The notes under the pieces were generated by a model. That model did not search any database. It had not been told where the DNA came from and saw only the letters and a program-made list of their open reading frames with translations. Positions 36,945-47,667 of a stretch of DNA of 64,000 nt are shown here, one piece after another. This stretch comes from Nitrospirales bacterium (GTDB taxonomy: Bacteria; Nitrospirota; Nitrospiria; Nitrospirales; UBA8639): contig JAJDBM010000050.1 of the NCBI GenBank assembly GCA_029261355.1, positions 88,109-152,108 on the forward strand, written 5' to 3'. Each line of letters opens with the position of its first letter. The stretch's first letter is position 1. Position numbers and translations under genes: made by a program.

Positions 36945-38936
36945 TCAGGGCATATGTGATACGAGGGCAATAGCTCTATTGATTTGTTCTCGAGCTCCAA
37001 GAAATACCAAGACATCACCAATTTCAAGCACCGTCTCACTTGGTGGTTTTGACTGGGTGGCTCCATTTCGAGTTAAGGCGACAATCACGGCTCCTGTTTT
37101 TCGTTGTATTCCTGTTTTGAGAAGTGATTGTCCTAAGACTGGCGAATCTTCCTCGATTCTCCATGTTTCTACTTCGACATCAGCAAATAGGCCTTTCCGG
37201 AAACGATGGGCCAGAGTTGGTAACTCTTCCCTCCGCAATAAGGCATACCCTTCACGTCGAATTTCTTCAGCTTTTTCAAAAATAACCGGTTTAGGAATTT
37301 GATAGCACTGCAGGATAAGCGTGAACATTTCAATTGAGGTCTCAAACTCTTCGGGGACAACCTCATTTGCCCCTAATTCAAGAAGTTCCTCTAATTCCTT
37401 GATGTAGCGAGTTCGGACGACGATGTGCAAGTCAGGGTTGAGTTCACGAGAAAGTTGAACGATTCTTCGTACCCCAAATGGGTCCGATGTGGCAATGACT
37501 ATAGCCCGAGCTTGTTCAATTTGAACTTGCTTTAGGACTGTTGGGTTTGATGCATCGCCATATCGAATGTGGACGCCCTTATTTGTTGCGGCCTGTACGA
37601 CATCTGCCCCAATGTCGAGGACGAGATAGGGAATTTCTATGTCCATGAGCACGCGTGCTAAATTCCGCCCATTCAATCCATAGCCCACGATGATGACATG
37701 GTCTCTGATTTTTAGATGGGTCGTCCCTGATGTATTTGATCCTTTGTACCCAAACCAATGATGGACACGCTGAAGTGCCTCAGCCCGTTTCGCCAATTTC
37801 GGTGCCCATTGGATTAGAAAGGGGGTGATGATCATGGTGAGTACGCAGACGGAGAGGAATATGTTGTAGGTTTGTGGTTCGAGCAATTGGGCTTGTTGTC
37901 CTTTTTGAGCAAGGATAAAAGCAAATTCTCCAACTTGTGCAAGGGCGACTCCGGTAAGGATCCCTGATCGTAATGGGGATCCAGCGATGAGGGCTGCTCC
38001 GGCTCCGGTCAAAAATTTTCCAATGAGGACTGCGCTGATTAAACTGATGATGAGGATTGGGTGTGTTGCGAGAACACGAAGATCAATCAACATCCCGATC
38101 GAAACAAAAAAGAGACTATTGAAGCTATCTCGAAAGGGGAGGACTTCGGCTAATGCTTGATGACTATATTGGGATTCTGAAATCAGCAGTCCAGCAAGAA
38201 ACGCTCCTAAGGCTAGAGATAGTCCAGTCAGAGAGGTGAGCCAGGCGGTCCCTAACCCTAAGACGATAATCGTGAGCAAAAAAAGCTCTCGACTTTTGGT
38301 TCGGACAATGTGCTCCAGCAATTGTGGGGTGATAACACGTGCTGCGATAATGATGACAAAGACGACTAACCCGGCTTCACCTAATATCAGAAGGATGGCT
38401 TTGACTCCGCCTGTTTGTTCATTCCCTAACAGAGGCGTAATCAAAATCATGGGTACGACGGCTAAATCTTGAAAGAGTAAGATGCCAATTGTTGAACGGC
38501 CGTGGTGGGTATCCATTTCCCCTCGTTCCCCTAAAGCTTTTAACACAATGGCCGTGCTGCTCAATGACAAGAGGAATCCCCAGAATATGGTCTCTTGAAC
38601 GGAAAGTCCGGTGAGCATGCCCCCAACGGCTACACACAGAAGGACGCCTAATATTTGGAGGGGACCACTCAAGAGCAATACGCGTCGTGACGCTTTCAGT
38701 TGGGTGAGTGAGAATTCGATCCCGATCGTAAAGAGAAGAAGAATAACTCCGATTTCGGCTAGAACTTCGATTTGCTCGCGATCTGATATCAAGTTCAGTC
38801 CATAGGGCCCCACAAGAGTCCCCGCTACCAGAAAGCCTGCAATCGATGGTAAGCGGAGCTTTTGAAATAAAAAGACGACGCCAATAGAGACTGTGAAAAT
38901 AATCAGAACATCTTGAAGGATTGAATGGTCAGGCAT
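36945..38936 (-). CDS. CPA2-type cation:proton antiporter with RCK domain (KefB-like)
   Basis: The product has 663 residues. The first 390 hold about 12-13 membrane helices of the Na+(K+)/H+ exchanger fold, with the FLVAGTLVGP and LLLFTIGIEFS segments typical of the KefB/KefC group. A TrkA-N (RCK) domain follows at about 410-530 (HVIIVGYGLNGRNLARVL), then a TrkA-C domain at the end. Such proteins export K+ (or Na+) for proton uptake; the RCK domain gates them via nucleotides or glutathione. No KefF/KefG partner is adjacent. It is transcribed with the GlcG-type gene. Three transporters with RCK domains now lie within 20 kb. Confidence 0.93.
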   Translation of the reverse strand: MPDHSILQDVLIIFTVSIGVVFLFQKLRLPSIAGFLVAGTLVGPYGLNLISDREQIEVLAEIGVILLLFTIGIEFSLTQLKASRRVLLLSGPLQILGVLLCVAVGGMLTGLSVQETIFWGFLLSLSSTAIVLKALGERGEMDTHHGRSTIGILLFQDLAVVPMILITPLLGNEQTGGVKAILLILGEAGLVVFVIIIAARVITPQLLEHIVRTKSRELFLLTIIVLGLGTAWLTSLTGLSLALGAFLAGLLISESQYSHQALAEVLPFRDSFNSLFFVSIGMLIDLRVLATHPILIISLISAVLIGKFLTGAGAALIAGSPLRSGILTGVALAQVGEFAFILAQKGQQAQLLEPQTYNIFLSVCVLTMIITPFLIQWAPKLAKRAEALQRVHHWFGYKGSNTSGTTHLKIRDHVIIVGYGLNGRNLARVLMDIEIPYLVLDIGADVVQAATNKGVHIRYGDASNPTVLKQVQIEQARAIVIATSDPFGVRRIVQLSRELNPDLHIVVRTRYIKELEELLELGANEVVPEEFETSIEMFTLILQCYQIPKPVIFEKAEEIRREGYALLRREELPTLAHRFRKGLFADVEVETWRIEEDSPVLGQSLLKTGIQRKTGAVIVALTRNGATQSKPPSETVLEIGDVLVFLGAREQINRAIALVSHMP

Positions 38937-39187
38937 GAGGCAATGACTTCTTGGGATTGAGTGAGATCAAAATCGAAAAAAGTCTATTCTAGATTAAAAT
39001 GCCTTCTATTTGGTGATTGGCGAGTATTTTCTCGTGCGTACAAAGATATGTTCAGAATGCTGGAACGGTTGAACCGAACCCTCGCGGCCATGACATTTCA
39101 TTCAAATTCAAATGAGAAGGGCAGGAGAAACAACACTAGCACTATCAGGAAATGGTTTATTTTTCGTACAGTTGAGGCGTCGAGATT

Positions 39188-39811
39188 TTATGAAGTCCTA
39201 TCCTGAAATAACCAAGGGGATTCAGTGCGTCGACGTGTTTCATAGGCGTGGATAGCATCTTGACTTTGTAGGGTTAATGCTATGGCATCAAGCCCTTTTA
39301 GTAAACAGTCTTTTTTGAACGAGTCAATTTCAAAAGAAAAGCAATCACCTCCAGGAAGGGAAACGTGTTGTTGGTGAAGGTCGACGGTGACTGAATATGG
39401 TTTGTGCATCGTTTCTCGCTCAAATAGGTCTTGGATTTCATGTTCCGTGAGAATGATTGGTAAAATCCCGTTTTGAAAGCAGTTATTGTAAAAAATATCT
39501 GCAAAACTTGGTGCCAGAATGCAACGAAATCCGTAGTCTAACAGGGCCCATGGCGCATGTTCTCTGGAAGAGCCGCACCCAAAGTTTTCGCCAGTGAGAA
39601 GAATCGTGGCCTTCTGATATCGCGGTTGATTGCTGAAGAATTCTGGGTCAGGTGTTCCCGTAGAGGTCTCTCGCCAATCGGCAAAGAGTCCTTCTTTTAG
39701 TCCAGTTCGATGGATAGTTTTGAGGTATTGCTTGGGAATAATTTGATCCGTATCGACGTTGGGCCGATTTAGTGGTGCGATCAAACCTGCATGAGTGGTA
39801 AAGGGGTTCAT
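39188..39811 (-). CDS. leuD: 3-isopropylmalate dehydratase small subunit
   Basis: LeuD is the swivel-domain subunit that with LeuC isomerises 2-isopropylmalate to 3-isopropylmalate in leucine synthesis. The 207-residue product matches the standard length, with the motif NFGCGSSREHAPWALLDYG carrying active-site residues. It follows leuC after 58 nt on the same strand, so the two are one operon. leuA and leuB are not in the window. No terminator was recognised downstream. Confidence 0.97.
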   Translation of the reverse strand: MNPFTTHAGLIAPLNRPNVDTDQIIPKQYLKTIHRTGLKEGLFADWRETSTGTPDPEFFSNQPRYQKATILLTGENFGCGSSREHAPWALLDYGFRCILAPSFADIFYNNCFQNGILPIILTEHEIQDLFERETMHKPYSVTVDLHQQHVSLPGGDCFSFEIDSFKKDCLLKGLDAIALTLQSQDAIHAYETRRRTESPWLFQDRTS

Positions 39812-39869
39812 AAAAAGAAAATTCCTAATTCAGTAAATGAACAATAGGCGAATAACCTGTTTCTGAAGG

Positions 39870-41273
39870 TTAACCCCAATTCCGAATGTCCACAAAGTGT
39901 CCCTCTATGGCTGCAACTGCAGCCATGGCTGGAGACACGAGATGTGTGCGTGAGCCTTTTCCTTGCCGACCTTCGAAATTGCGATTACTAGTTGAGGCAC
40001 ACCGTTCTCCAGGACGGAGTACGTCAGCATTCATAGCCAAACACATACTGCAGCCGGCCTCCCGCCATTCCAGGCCAGCATCACGGAATATTTGGTCGAG
40101 CCCTTCTTTTTCAGCTTGTTTTTTTATCAACCCTGATCCCGGTACCACCATGGCATGTACGCTTTTCGCAATACGTTTTCCACTCAAGTATTTAGCCGCG
40201 ATCCGAAGGTCTTCAATTCGAGAGTTCGTACATGATCCGATAAAGACACGATCAATCTTAATGTCTTGAATTGGTGTGCCAGCCTTGAGGTCCATGTAGG
40301 TCAGGGCTTTTTCGGTGGCTAGACGAGTTTTTTCGTCCGCATAGTCCTTGGGGTTTGGAACGTTCTCATCGACGCCCGATACCATTCCTGGGTTTGTTCC
40401 CCATGTGACTTGGGGGGCAATATCTTCCCCTCGTATTTCAATTCTATGATCAAAATGGGCATTCTGATCAGTGACTAATGTTTTCCAATTTTTCTTAGCT
40501 TGTTCGAACAGTTGATCTGTTGGTGCCAGAGGCCGTCCTTGAACGTAAGAGATGGTGAGGTCGTCAGGTGCAACAAGTCCTGCACGAGCTCCCCCTTCAA
40601 TGGACATATTGCAAAGAGTCATACGTCCTTCCATAGAGAAGGAGCGAATGACCGATCCAGTATATTCGATAACATGACCAGTTCCGCCGCCGATTCCAAT
40701 TTTCCCAATGATGGACAAAATCACATCTTTGGGAGAGCAAGAGTCAGCCAAGGTTCCATCCACTCGGATTTCCATCGTCTTGGGTCTTTTTTGGACAAGA
40801 CATTGAGTGGCTAATACATGTTCGACCTCCGATGTCCCAATGCCAAATGCTAAGGCTCCAAATGCTCCATGAGTTGAGGTATGGGAATCGCCACACACAA
40901 TCGTCATCCCTGGAAGGGTTAATCCTTGTTCTGGGCCTATGACATGCACGATACCTTGTCGCACATCATTCATATCAAACAATGTAATGCCAAATTCTTG
41001 GCAATTGTTTGCCAAGGTCTCAACTTGTTTGGCGCTCATTTGATCGACAATGCCTAAGCTTCGGTCGGTTGTTGGGATATTGTGGTCAGGAACGGCAAGG
41101 GCTGCCGTGGGGCGTCTCGGTTGACGACCGGCCATTCGTAAGCCTTCGAAGGCTTGTGGCGAGGTAACTTCGTGCACGAGATGGCGATCAATATACAGTA
41201 ATGTAGTCCCATCAGGGTCTTCTCGGACAACATGTTGCTCCCAAATTTTCTCAAATAACGTTTTCGCAGGCAT
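39870..41273 (-). CDS. leuC: 3-isopropylmalate dehydratase large subunit
   Basis: LeuC carries the [4Fe-4S] cluster and most of the active site of isopropylmalate isomerase. The 467-residue product has the family motifs: the N-terminal [39 protein letters not shown], and the cluster cysteines in GSCTNSR and CSMCLAMN. It is the first gene of the leuCD unit. TAGGAT lies about 8 nt before the ATG. I saw no leader peptide with leucine codons upstream, so attenuation is not indicated. Confidence 0.98.
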   Translation of the reverse strand: MPAKTLFEKIWEQHVVREDPDGTTLLYIDRHLVHEVTSPQAFEGLRMAGRQPRRPTAALAVPDHNIPTTDRSLGIVDQMSAKQVETLANNCQEFGITLFDMNDVRQGIVHVIGPEQGLTLPGMTIVCGDSHTSTHGAFGALAFGIGTSEVEHVLATQCLVQKRPKTMEIRVDGTLADSCSPKDVILSIIGKIGIGGGTGHVIEYTGSVIRSFSMEGRMTLCNMSIEGGARAGLVAPDDLTISYVQGRPLAPTDQLFEQAKKNWKTLVTDQNAHFDHRIEIRGEDIAPQVTWGTNPGMVSGVDENVPNPKDYADEKTRLATEKALTYMDLKAGTPIQDIKIDRVFIGSCTNSRIEDLRIAAKYLSGKRIAKSVHAMVVPGSGLIKKQAEKEGLDQIFRDAGLEWREAGCSMCLAMNADVLRPGERCASTSNRNFEGRQGKGSRTHLVSPAMAAVAAIEGHFVDIRNWG

Positions 41274-41864
41274 AACGATATCCTATTTTCTAGAGTGTTT
41301 TGTTTTTATTACCCCAAATTCTTACTGTCTGGCAAGTACTTCGACAGAATGATAAGGGTCGAATGGTCAGGCCAGGTCTGATTTACTTAGATTCCAGGGG
41401 ACGATTAAAAAATTGGAATGGGTTAGTTAATGATCGAACTTTGTTATAATCTAAGGTATTTGTTATATTAAGAACTACCTATACTTTCATGCAATGTGTC
41501 AAGGCTTTACCAGAGCGAAAGATTGTGTGCTCTGAACTCCAATCCGGTCGTCATTTACTTCCATCCTGATGAAGTTTCTATCGTTCCCTATTCCATAAAG
41601 GATTGATTCGTTCTCCATCGTCGTCCCTGCGACTGAATTTCTATTTTCTCTTGCCAGAAAGAGGTATCTCTGGTTTATTTGATCGAATATCAACTTTCTT
41701 CCTTTATATTAAGTAGGTAATCTTCTGCAAGAAATTCTGAAATATCTCCATTTCTTAAGACCTGGGTCGTTAGGGACCTTGGTGGGGCCAAAACATTTAA
41801 AGAACAAGTCGACTTCACACATTGTTCCATCGTCGTGAATTGGTTTGATTAAGGAGAGTCTTTC
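41274..41864. other. 591-bp intergenic region between divergent leuC and mreB
   Basis: This AT-rich stretch must hold the promoters of leuCD (minus) and of the mreB operon (plus). A 64-codon minus-strand frame at 41499-41693 has no Shine-Dalgarno and no recognisable product. I saw no T-box, leader peptide or strong hairpin. The mreB Shine-Dalgarno AAGGAGAG sits at the right end. Confidence 0.35.
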
Positions 41865-42908
41865 ATGGGACTCGTAAGTAATTTTCTCAGTTTATTCTCA
41901 AGTGATATGGCGATCGATTTAGGAACAGCCTCGACGCTGATCTACATGAAAAGTAAAGGTATTGTGCTAAACGAACCATCGGTAGTGACGGTGGAAAGTC
42001 CAGGGAATACTATTCTGGCGGTCGGGGAGGAAGCCAAGAAGATGATTGGTCGTACTCCAGGCAATATTACGGCGATTCGTCCAATGCGTGAAGGAGTGAT
42101 TGCCGATTTTGATATGACCGAGAGAATGTTACGGCATTTTATTCATAAGGTACATAAGCATAGGTCTTTTGTCCGACCCCGTATTGTCATTGGTGTTCCC
42201 TCTCGTATTACCCAAGTTGAGCAACGAGCGGTAAAAGAGTCAGCGGAACTTGCAGGTGCACGAGAAGTCTATCTGATTGAAGAGCCAGTGGCGGCAGCCA
42301 TAGGGGCCGGTCTGCCGATTACAGAACCATCAGGAAATATGGTGGTTGATATTGGAGGCGGGACCACTGATGTCGCTGTGATTTCATTAGGTGGAATTGT
42401 ATATAGCGAATCCGTTCGAGTTGCAGGGGACCAGGTTGATGCCTCGATCATTAATTATTTGAAGCGAGAATATAGCCTCTTGGTTGGTGAACACATGGCC
42501 GAGCGAGTAAAGATGGAAATTGGATCGGCTCATCCTTTTCCGGAGAAAAAGGAAATGGCGGTGAAAGGTCGAGACCTCATTTCTGGGATTCCTCGAACCA
42601 TTTTGATTAATGACACGGAGATTCGTGATGCGTTGCAAGATTCCATTGCTACCATTGTTGGAGTCATTCGTTTAGCGCTTGAAAATACTCCACCTGAATT
42701 AGCTGGAGATATTATTGATCGAGGGATTGTGCTGACGGGAGGGGGATCTTTATTGCAAGGTCTCGATGCACGACTTCGCGAGGAAACCGCCCTTCCCATC
42801 GTGACGGTTGATGATCCTCTTACTTCGGTTGTGTATGGAGTGGGGAAAATTCTTGATGAGCTCGCTCTCTTGCGAAGTGTGGCCACGATGTCATCTGTTC
42901 AGTATTAA
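41865..42908 (+). CDS. mreB: Rod-shape-determining actin homologue MreB
   Basis: MreB polymerises under the inner membrane and guides the elongasome. The 347-residue product has the actin-fold motifs: phosphate 1 ([11 protein letters not shown]), connect 1, phosphate 2 ([13 protein letters not shown]) and the adenosine motif (TGGGSLLQG). A short amphipathic N-terminus ([13 protein letters not shown]) is expected to bind the membrane. It heads the mreBCD-mrdA-rodA cluster; a 159-bp gap separates it from mreC. AAGGAGAG is its Shine-Dalgarno. Confidence 0.98.
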   Translation: MGLVSNFLSLFSSDMAIDLGTASTLIYMKSKGIVLNEPSVVTVESPGNTILAVGEEAKKMIGRTPGNITAIRPMREGVIADFDMTERMLRHFIHKVHKHRSFVRPRIVIGVPSRITQVEQRAVKESAELAGAREVYLIEEPVAAAIGAGLPITEPSGNMVVDIGGGTTDVAVISLGGIVYSESVRVAGDQVDASIINYLKREYSLLVGEHMAERVKMEIGSAHPFPEKKEMAVKGRDLISGIPRTILINDTEIRDALQDSIATIVGVIRLALENTPPELAGDIIDRGIVLTGGGSLLQGLDARLREETALPIVTVDDPLTSVVYGVGKILDELALLRSVATMSSVQY

Positions 42909-43067
42909 TGGAGCAGTTGAATTATTGACTCACAATCTTCTGTTGTCTTCTTGTGCGTGATGGATGTCTCATCATTCTTACTTCAACCTACCGGCAGTCT
43001 CAGCACAGGATAGGAATGTGGTGTGGCCTGATGTTTGATCGAATGATCTGGGGATGAGAGAGACTTC

Positions 43068-43958
43068 ATGAGTAAGGTGAATCTCACAGTCATATTTGGT
43101 TCGGGAGTCACCCGAGTTCTTTTGGCCGTACTCTCAATAACGGTCGTGGTGATTCTCTTGCTTCCTCGACAAACGCAGGGGATTTTTGAAGGGGTGAGCC
43201 ACCCTGTCGCACAGTTTATGGCGATTCCAATTCAGACCTTAGCTTCTTTTGACTATGGTATTCGAGATGCATGGAATCGTTATCTTGCATTGCAGGGTGT
43301 CTATGAGCAAAACCTCGAGCTTCAGAACGAAGTGCAGCAGCTACAGTCGCGAGTGAGTCAACTTCGTGAGCAAATTATTGTTTCAGATCAACTGGGCCAC
43401 ATGCTGGATTTCCAGGCAGTTGCGCCAATGGAAACGGTGGCGGCCAGAGTCATTGGACGGAATGCCACAAATTGGTATCGGGCTATTATTATCGATAAAG
43501 GCAGCCAGCATGGCATTAAGACGGAAATGGGCGTAGTGACAGAAACGGGGGTGGTCGGACGGGTGATTAATGTCAATCCGTCGACGGCGATCGTCTTGCT
43601 TCTCACCGACCCCAATGTGGCGATGGCCGGGATGATCCAGCGAAGTCGTGATGAAGGCATTGTCCAAGGTACGGCACAAGGTTTTGTGAGGATGAAATAT
43701 TTACCACCGCTTTCTAAGGTTGAGATTGGTGATCTTGTTGTGACATCAGGACTGAACGAAGATTACCCGAGAGGTCTTTTGATCGGCCATGTCCATAGAT
43801 TAGAGAAAGGTGATGCGGATTTGTTTCAATTAGCTGAAATTCATCCAATCGTCGACTTTTCTAAGCTTGAGGGTGTACTTGTGATCACGTCCTCTGGACA
43901 ATTACCTGGTTCAGACCTCCTCCCGGCACCTGAGCAGTCCTCAAAAGTTCAACCCTAA
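43068..43958 (+). CDS. mreC: Rod-shape-determining protein MreC
   Basis: MreC is a periplasmic, membrane-anchored dimeric protein that activates PBP2-RodA. The 296-residue product has a membrane anchor at about residues 12-30, a coiled coil at about 70-105 (rich in heptads LQNEVQQLQ), then the two beta-barrel domains with the motifs VIGRNATNWYRAIIIDKG and VTSGLNEDYPRGLLIGHV. A Pro/Glu-rich tail ends it. Its TAA overlaps the ATG of mreD by one base, so the two are coupled. Confidence 0.96.
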   Translation: MSKVNLTVIFGSGVTRVLLAVLSITVVVILLLPRQTQGIFEGVSHPVAQFMAIPIQTLASFDYGIRDAWNRYLALQGVYEQNLELQNEVQQLQSRVSQLREQIIVSDQLGHMLDFQAVAPMETVAARVIGRNATNWYRAIIIDKGSQHGIKTEMGVVTETGVVGRVINVNPSTAIVLLLTDPNVAMAGMIQRSRDEGIVQGTAQGFVRMKYLPPLSKVEIGDLVVTSGLNEDYPRGLLIGHVHRLEKGDADLFQLAEIHPIVDFSKLEGVLVITSSGQLPGSDLLPAPEQSSKVQP

Positions 43959-44464
43959 TGTATATTGCTTTCTACCTGAGCCTTCTTCTCATTCTTGTGC
44001 CGATTCAAGTGACCGTGTTGAATCATGTGAGTCCATGGGGCGTTCGACCGGACTTGTGTTTGGTGGCGACGTGTTTAATGGGATTTCTTGGAGGAAAAAA
44101 TAAAGGCATGGGGTTAGGCGTCGGGTTAGGGTTTATTCAAGACTTATTTTCTGGGGGGGCGGGAATCGTCAATCTTCTCACAAAAGGGATGATCGGGTTT
44201 TTGTCAGGACTGGTTTCAAGAACCCTTTCGAGTACCACTCCGCAGGCCATTTTTCTTCCTACGCTTTTCTTGTCGAGTCTTTGTGGTGTTATTGCACTCT
44301 TTTCCTCAAGACCTCACACAGACTGGTTGGTGCTGACTCACGAATTTCGAACCATTCTCTTACCTCAGAGCCTGTTTGATGCGCTGTTGACCGTTGGGGT
44401 GTATTGGTTGCTTGGCAAATGGCGCTTGGTCACTTCTTCTGTCGAATCATCCGGCTTTCGTTAG
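43958..44464 (+). CDS. mreD: Rod-shape-determining protein MreD
   Basis: The 168-residue product is a small inner membrane protein with about five hydrophobic segments. It has the GVRPDLCLVATCLMGFL and GLGFIQDLFSGG segments typical of MreD, an essential part of the elongasome linking MreC and RodA. Position directly after mreC with TAATG overlap confirms the call. No independent promoter is evident. Confidence 0.93.
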   Translation: MYIAFYLSLLLILVPIQVTVLNHVSPWGVRPDLCLVATCLMGFLGGKNKGMGLGVGLGFIQDLFSGGAGIVNLLTKGMIGFLSGLVSRTLSSTTPQAIFLPTLFLSSLCGVIALFSSRPHTDWLVLTHEFRTILLPQSLFDALLTVGVYWLLGKWRLVTSSVESSGFR

Positions 44465-44678
44465 CATTGTATATATTCAATGGGTCATTTATTTCATGAA
44501 GGCAAAGGCGGGCATTATTGCTATTCCATGAGAACTTCAACTGCTGCTGTACATGATTGTATTTCGGGTTACCTGTTCATCTGACCGAGGCACCTTTTGT
44601 TGATAGAGATTGTTCAGATAACAGGCCGAGTAAGTGTACCGAGTTGCTACTGATAGGAAAGGCACTGATCTAGTTTTT

Positions 44679-46559
44679 ATGCTCGAAAGTGATCGACAAG
44701 CCAGTGAGTTGGCAGACATTCAAGGAAGGTTGGTCCTCCTGAAGGTGGGTATCCTGTTGCTTATTGCTTTACTTGGGCTTCGACTGTGGCAACTGCAAAT
44801 TCGAGATGGGCACGATTATCAGGAGATGGCGAAAGATAATAGAACGCGTTCAATTATGTTGGAGCCCGCACGAGGTTTGCTTTATGACCGTCAGGGGCAA
44901 TTACTTGCGAATAATATCCCGAGCTTCAATCTTTATGTGTCGCTTGAAGATGTGAAGGATCGGGAAGCACTAGTTGGAGAACTCACTCGACTTCTTTCGT
45001 TCAGTCATAAAAATTTGCTTGATACGTTTTCAGGGCAAAGTCGAAAGGCTCGTGTCAAAATAAAAGGAGGCCTCTCGCTTAAGGAGGCAGCGATTGTCGA
45101 GTCCCATCGATATACCCTTCCTGGCGTCTTTATTCAACCCGAGTATCAACGAAATTATCCCTTAGGCGTGTATGCTTCTCATTTAATTGGATATGTCGGA
45201 GAGATTTCCGAGGCAAAATTGAAAGAAGAGGAATACCAAGGACTTCATCAAGGGAGTGTGGTTGGCCAATATGGTGTTGAGCGGACATATGATCAAGCAT
45301 TGCGGGGGGTGTCTGGTCAGGAATTGCTTGAAGTTGATGCCCATGGCCATCGAAAGCAGTCTATTGCAGTTCATAAACCTAGCGCAGGGGATGACTTGTA
45401 TTTGACGATTGATATTCGTCTTCAACAAATGGCCGAGGATTTATTGGGAGAAGAAGCGGGGGCAGTGGTTGCCATTGACCCTCGATCAGGTGCTGTTCTT
45501 ATCTTAGCGAGCCGGCCAACCTTTGATCCCACGGCCCTATCAAGCGGATTACCTATGTCTGAATGGCAGGCGCTTCTCCACGATCCACGACATCCATTAA
45601 CCAATCGTACTATTCAAGGGCAATATCCACCAGGGTCAACCTTTAAAATTGTGATGGCAGCAGCGGTCTTAGGGTCACAAACCGCCCAAGCTGCAGATCA
45701 CTTCTTTTGTCCTGGAGGATTCAAGTTTGGTCGGCGAACGTATCGAGATTGGAAGCGAGGTGGTCATGGTTCGGTAGAATTGATCGCGGCATTAGCGCAA
45801 TCGTGCGATGTGTATTTTTATAAGGTTGGGAACCGAATGGGGATCGAAACCATCGCTTCCTATTCAAAGCAGTTTGGACTTGGCCAAAAAACGGGTATTG
45901 ATCTTCCATCTGAACGATCAGGCCTCGTGCCATCGGGTGCGTGGAAGAAGCGAGTCAAAGGGGAGCCGTGGTACCCTGGAGAAACAATCTCGGTTTCGAT
46001 TGGACAAGGTTTTATGACTGTCACGCCGATACAAATGGCTCAGGTGGTTGCGGCCACGGCTATGAATGGACGAGTCTTTCCTCCTCGTTTGGTTCGGGCA
46101 ATTCGGAAGCGCGGAACAGGAAAGATGGAGGATGTCCCGTTACCTCCAAGTCGGCAACTGCCTATTTCTCATGAGGTATTTGTCCAGATTCGTGAGGGAT
46201 TAGAGGCTGTGGTGACTAAGGGCACAGCGAGGCGTTCTCAGTCCTCATTAGTGGCTATTGCAGGAAAAACGGGAACAGCTCAGGTTGTGGCCTTACGTTC
46301 AGGCCCAGCGAAAGATATTCCTAAAGAGTTTCGAGACCATGCTTGGTTTGTTGCGTATGCTCCGGCGAAAAATCCAACGATCGCCATCGTTGTCTTAGCA
46401 GAACACATGGGGCATGGCGGTTCTGCGGCGGCACCTCTAGCGAAGCAGTTGATAGAAGCGCATATCCGGTTTACAACTGATATCCCTGAAGATTCTGCGC
46501 AAAAACAAGGGGGGCAGAGCCTCTCACACGATCATCTAGCAATATCTACTCATGAGTAA
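44679..46559 (+). CDS. mrdA: Penicillin-binding protein 2 (elongasome transpeptidase)
   Basis: PBP2 crosslinks peptidoglycan during lateral wall growth. The product has about 626 residues from the ATG at 44679: a short cytoplasmic N-terminus, one TM helix, the non-catalytic dimerisation domain (RSIMLEPARGLLYDRQGQLLANN), and the transpeptidase domain with SxxK (STFK in GQYPPGSTFKI), SCD (second motif) and KTG (GKTGTAQ). An in-frame GTG at 44634 would add 15 residues; neither start has an ideal Shine-Dalgarno, so the start is uncertain. The 3' end overlaps rodA by 8 nt. Confidence 0.95.
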   Translation: MLESDRQASELADIQGRLVLLKVGILLLIALLGLRLWQLQIRDGHDYQEMAKDNRTRSIMLEPARGLLYDRQGQLLANNIPSFNLYVSLEDVKDREALVGELTRLLSFSHKNLLDTFSGQSRKARVKIKGGLSLKEAAIVESHRYTLPGVFIQPEYQRNYPLGVYASHLIGYVGEISEAKLKEEEYQGLHQGSVVGQYGVERTYDQALRGVSGQELLEVDAHGHRKQSIAVHKPSAGDDLYLTIDIRLQQMAEDLLGEEAGAVVAIDPRSGAVLILASRPTFDPTALSSGLPMSEWQALLHDPRHPLTNRTIQGQYPPGSTFKIVMAAAVLGSQTAQAADHFFCPGGFKFGRRTYRDWKRGGHGSVELIAALAQSCDVYFYKVGNRMGIETIASYSKQFGLGQKTGIDLPSERSGLVPSGAWKKRVKGEPWYPGETISVSIGQGFMTVTPIQMAQVVAATAMNGRVFPPRLVRAIRKRGTGKMEDVPLPPSRQLPISHEVFVQIREGLEAVVTKGTARRSQSSLVAIAGKTGTAQVVALRSGPAKDIPKEFRDHAWFVAYAPAKNPTIAIVVLAEHMGHGGSAAAPLAKQLIEAHIRFTTDIPEDSAQKQGGQSLSHDHLAISTHE

Positions 46560-47667
46560 TCGAATGCTTCGACGAGGGTTTGATGGGTTTGATTGGTGTT
46601 TTTTTGGTGTAGTCCTAGGGATACTGGGGGTAGGCATTTTATCCATTTACAGCGTCACTCCGGCTAATCCTTCACAAGGCATTCCCATTTATTTGAAGCA
46701 AAGTATGTGGGTGTGTATTGGGGCATTGGCCTTTATTGCAACAGCAGGGATTGATTATCACAAACTTGCACGGTTTTCGTATATCTTCTATGGTATTGGT
46801 CTGGTGTTACTCGTGGTCGTTCTGGTCGCTGGCAAAAGCAGTCGAGGGTCTCAGCGCTGGATTCCCTTGGGGCCTTTGGCCATCCAACCATCTGAGTTAA
46901 TCAAAATTCCCCTCATTATGGCATTGGCCACCTATTATGGCATGAAGCATCGTATTGGGTGGCTTCAACGTCTCGTTTTTCCTGGCATCATAGTTTTGCC
47001 TGGGTTTCTGTTGATTCTGAAGCAGCCAGACCTTGGTAGTAGCCTGAGCTTCTTATCTATTTATGTTGTTTTGCTACTATCGGTCGGAGTGAAGTCCCGA
47101 GCCTTTGGCCTTGTCGTATTGACAGCTCTATTGCTGTTTCCGTTTGCCTGGGGAGGGGTGTGGGGTTCGCTTCATGGATATCAGCAGGAACGAATTCTCA
47201 GCTTCGTAGACCCTAACTACGACCCTGGAGGGAAGGGGTATCATGGATTACAGTCACGTATTGCCATTGGTTCTGGGCAGTTAGTCGGGACTGGGCTTTA
47301 CGGAGGGACGCAAACGCAATTTAAATTTCTTCCTGAAGGACACACAGACTTTGTCTTTGCGGTCTTTGCTGAAGAGTGGGGATTTCTTGGAGTCGTGGTC
47401 TTATTAGCCATGTATGGCGGATTATTTCTGATGGGGTTAGAAATTGCGTCAAAGGCAAGAGATACGCTTGGGGCTCTGTTGGCAATTGGAGTGGTGAGTA
47501 TGATTGCGTTTGGATTTGTTGTAAATATTGCCATGACTGTTGGGTTAGCTCCAATTGTCGGCATTCCACTTCCGTTAATGAGTTATGGAGGGAGTGCGAC
47601 GATCATGACTTTAGCGGCACTGGGTCTTCTTCTGAATGTCAAACGACGACGTTTGACATTGTCGTAA
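46552..47667 (+). CDS. rodA: Rod-shape-determining SEDS glycosyltransferase RodA
   Basis: RodA is the SEDS-family peptidoglycan polymerase working with PBP2. The 371-residue product has ten hydrophobic segments and the family motifs: GSQRWIPLGPLAIQPSE with the lipid-II-linked residues, LKQPDLGSSL, and GHTDFVFAVFAEEWGFLG carrying the conserved catalytic-site aspartate, then PLPLMSYGGSA. It overlaps mrdA by 8 nt, so they are translated together in a 1:1 pair. Confidence 0.97.
   Translation: MSNRMLRRGFDGFDWCFFGVVLGILGVGILSIYSVTPANPSQGIPIYLKQSMWVCIGALAFIATAGIDYHKLARFSYIFYGIGLVLLVVVLVAGKSSRGSQRWIPLGPLAIQPSELIKIPLIMALATYYGMKHRIGWLQRLVFPGIIVLPGFLLILKQPDLGSSLSFLSIYVVLLLSVGVKSRAFGLVVLTALLLFPFAWGGVWGSLHGYQQERILSFVDPNYDPGGKGYHGLQSRIAIGSGQLVGTGLYGGTQTQFKFLPEGHTDFVFAVFAEEWGFLGVVVLLAMYGGLFLMGLEIASKARDTLGALLAIGVVSMIAFGFVVNIAMTVGLAPIVGIPLPLMSYGGSATIMTLAALGLLLNVKRRRLTLS

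Noticed and set aside
41499..41693. A 64-codon minus-strand frame in the leuC-mreB gap.
   Set aside because: No Shine-Dalgarno, no recognisable motif, and it lies inside a promoter region.
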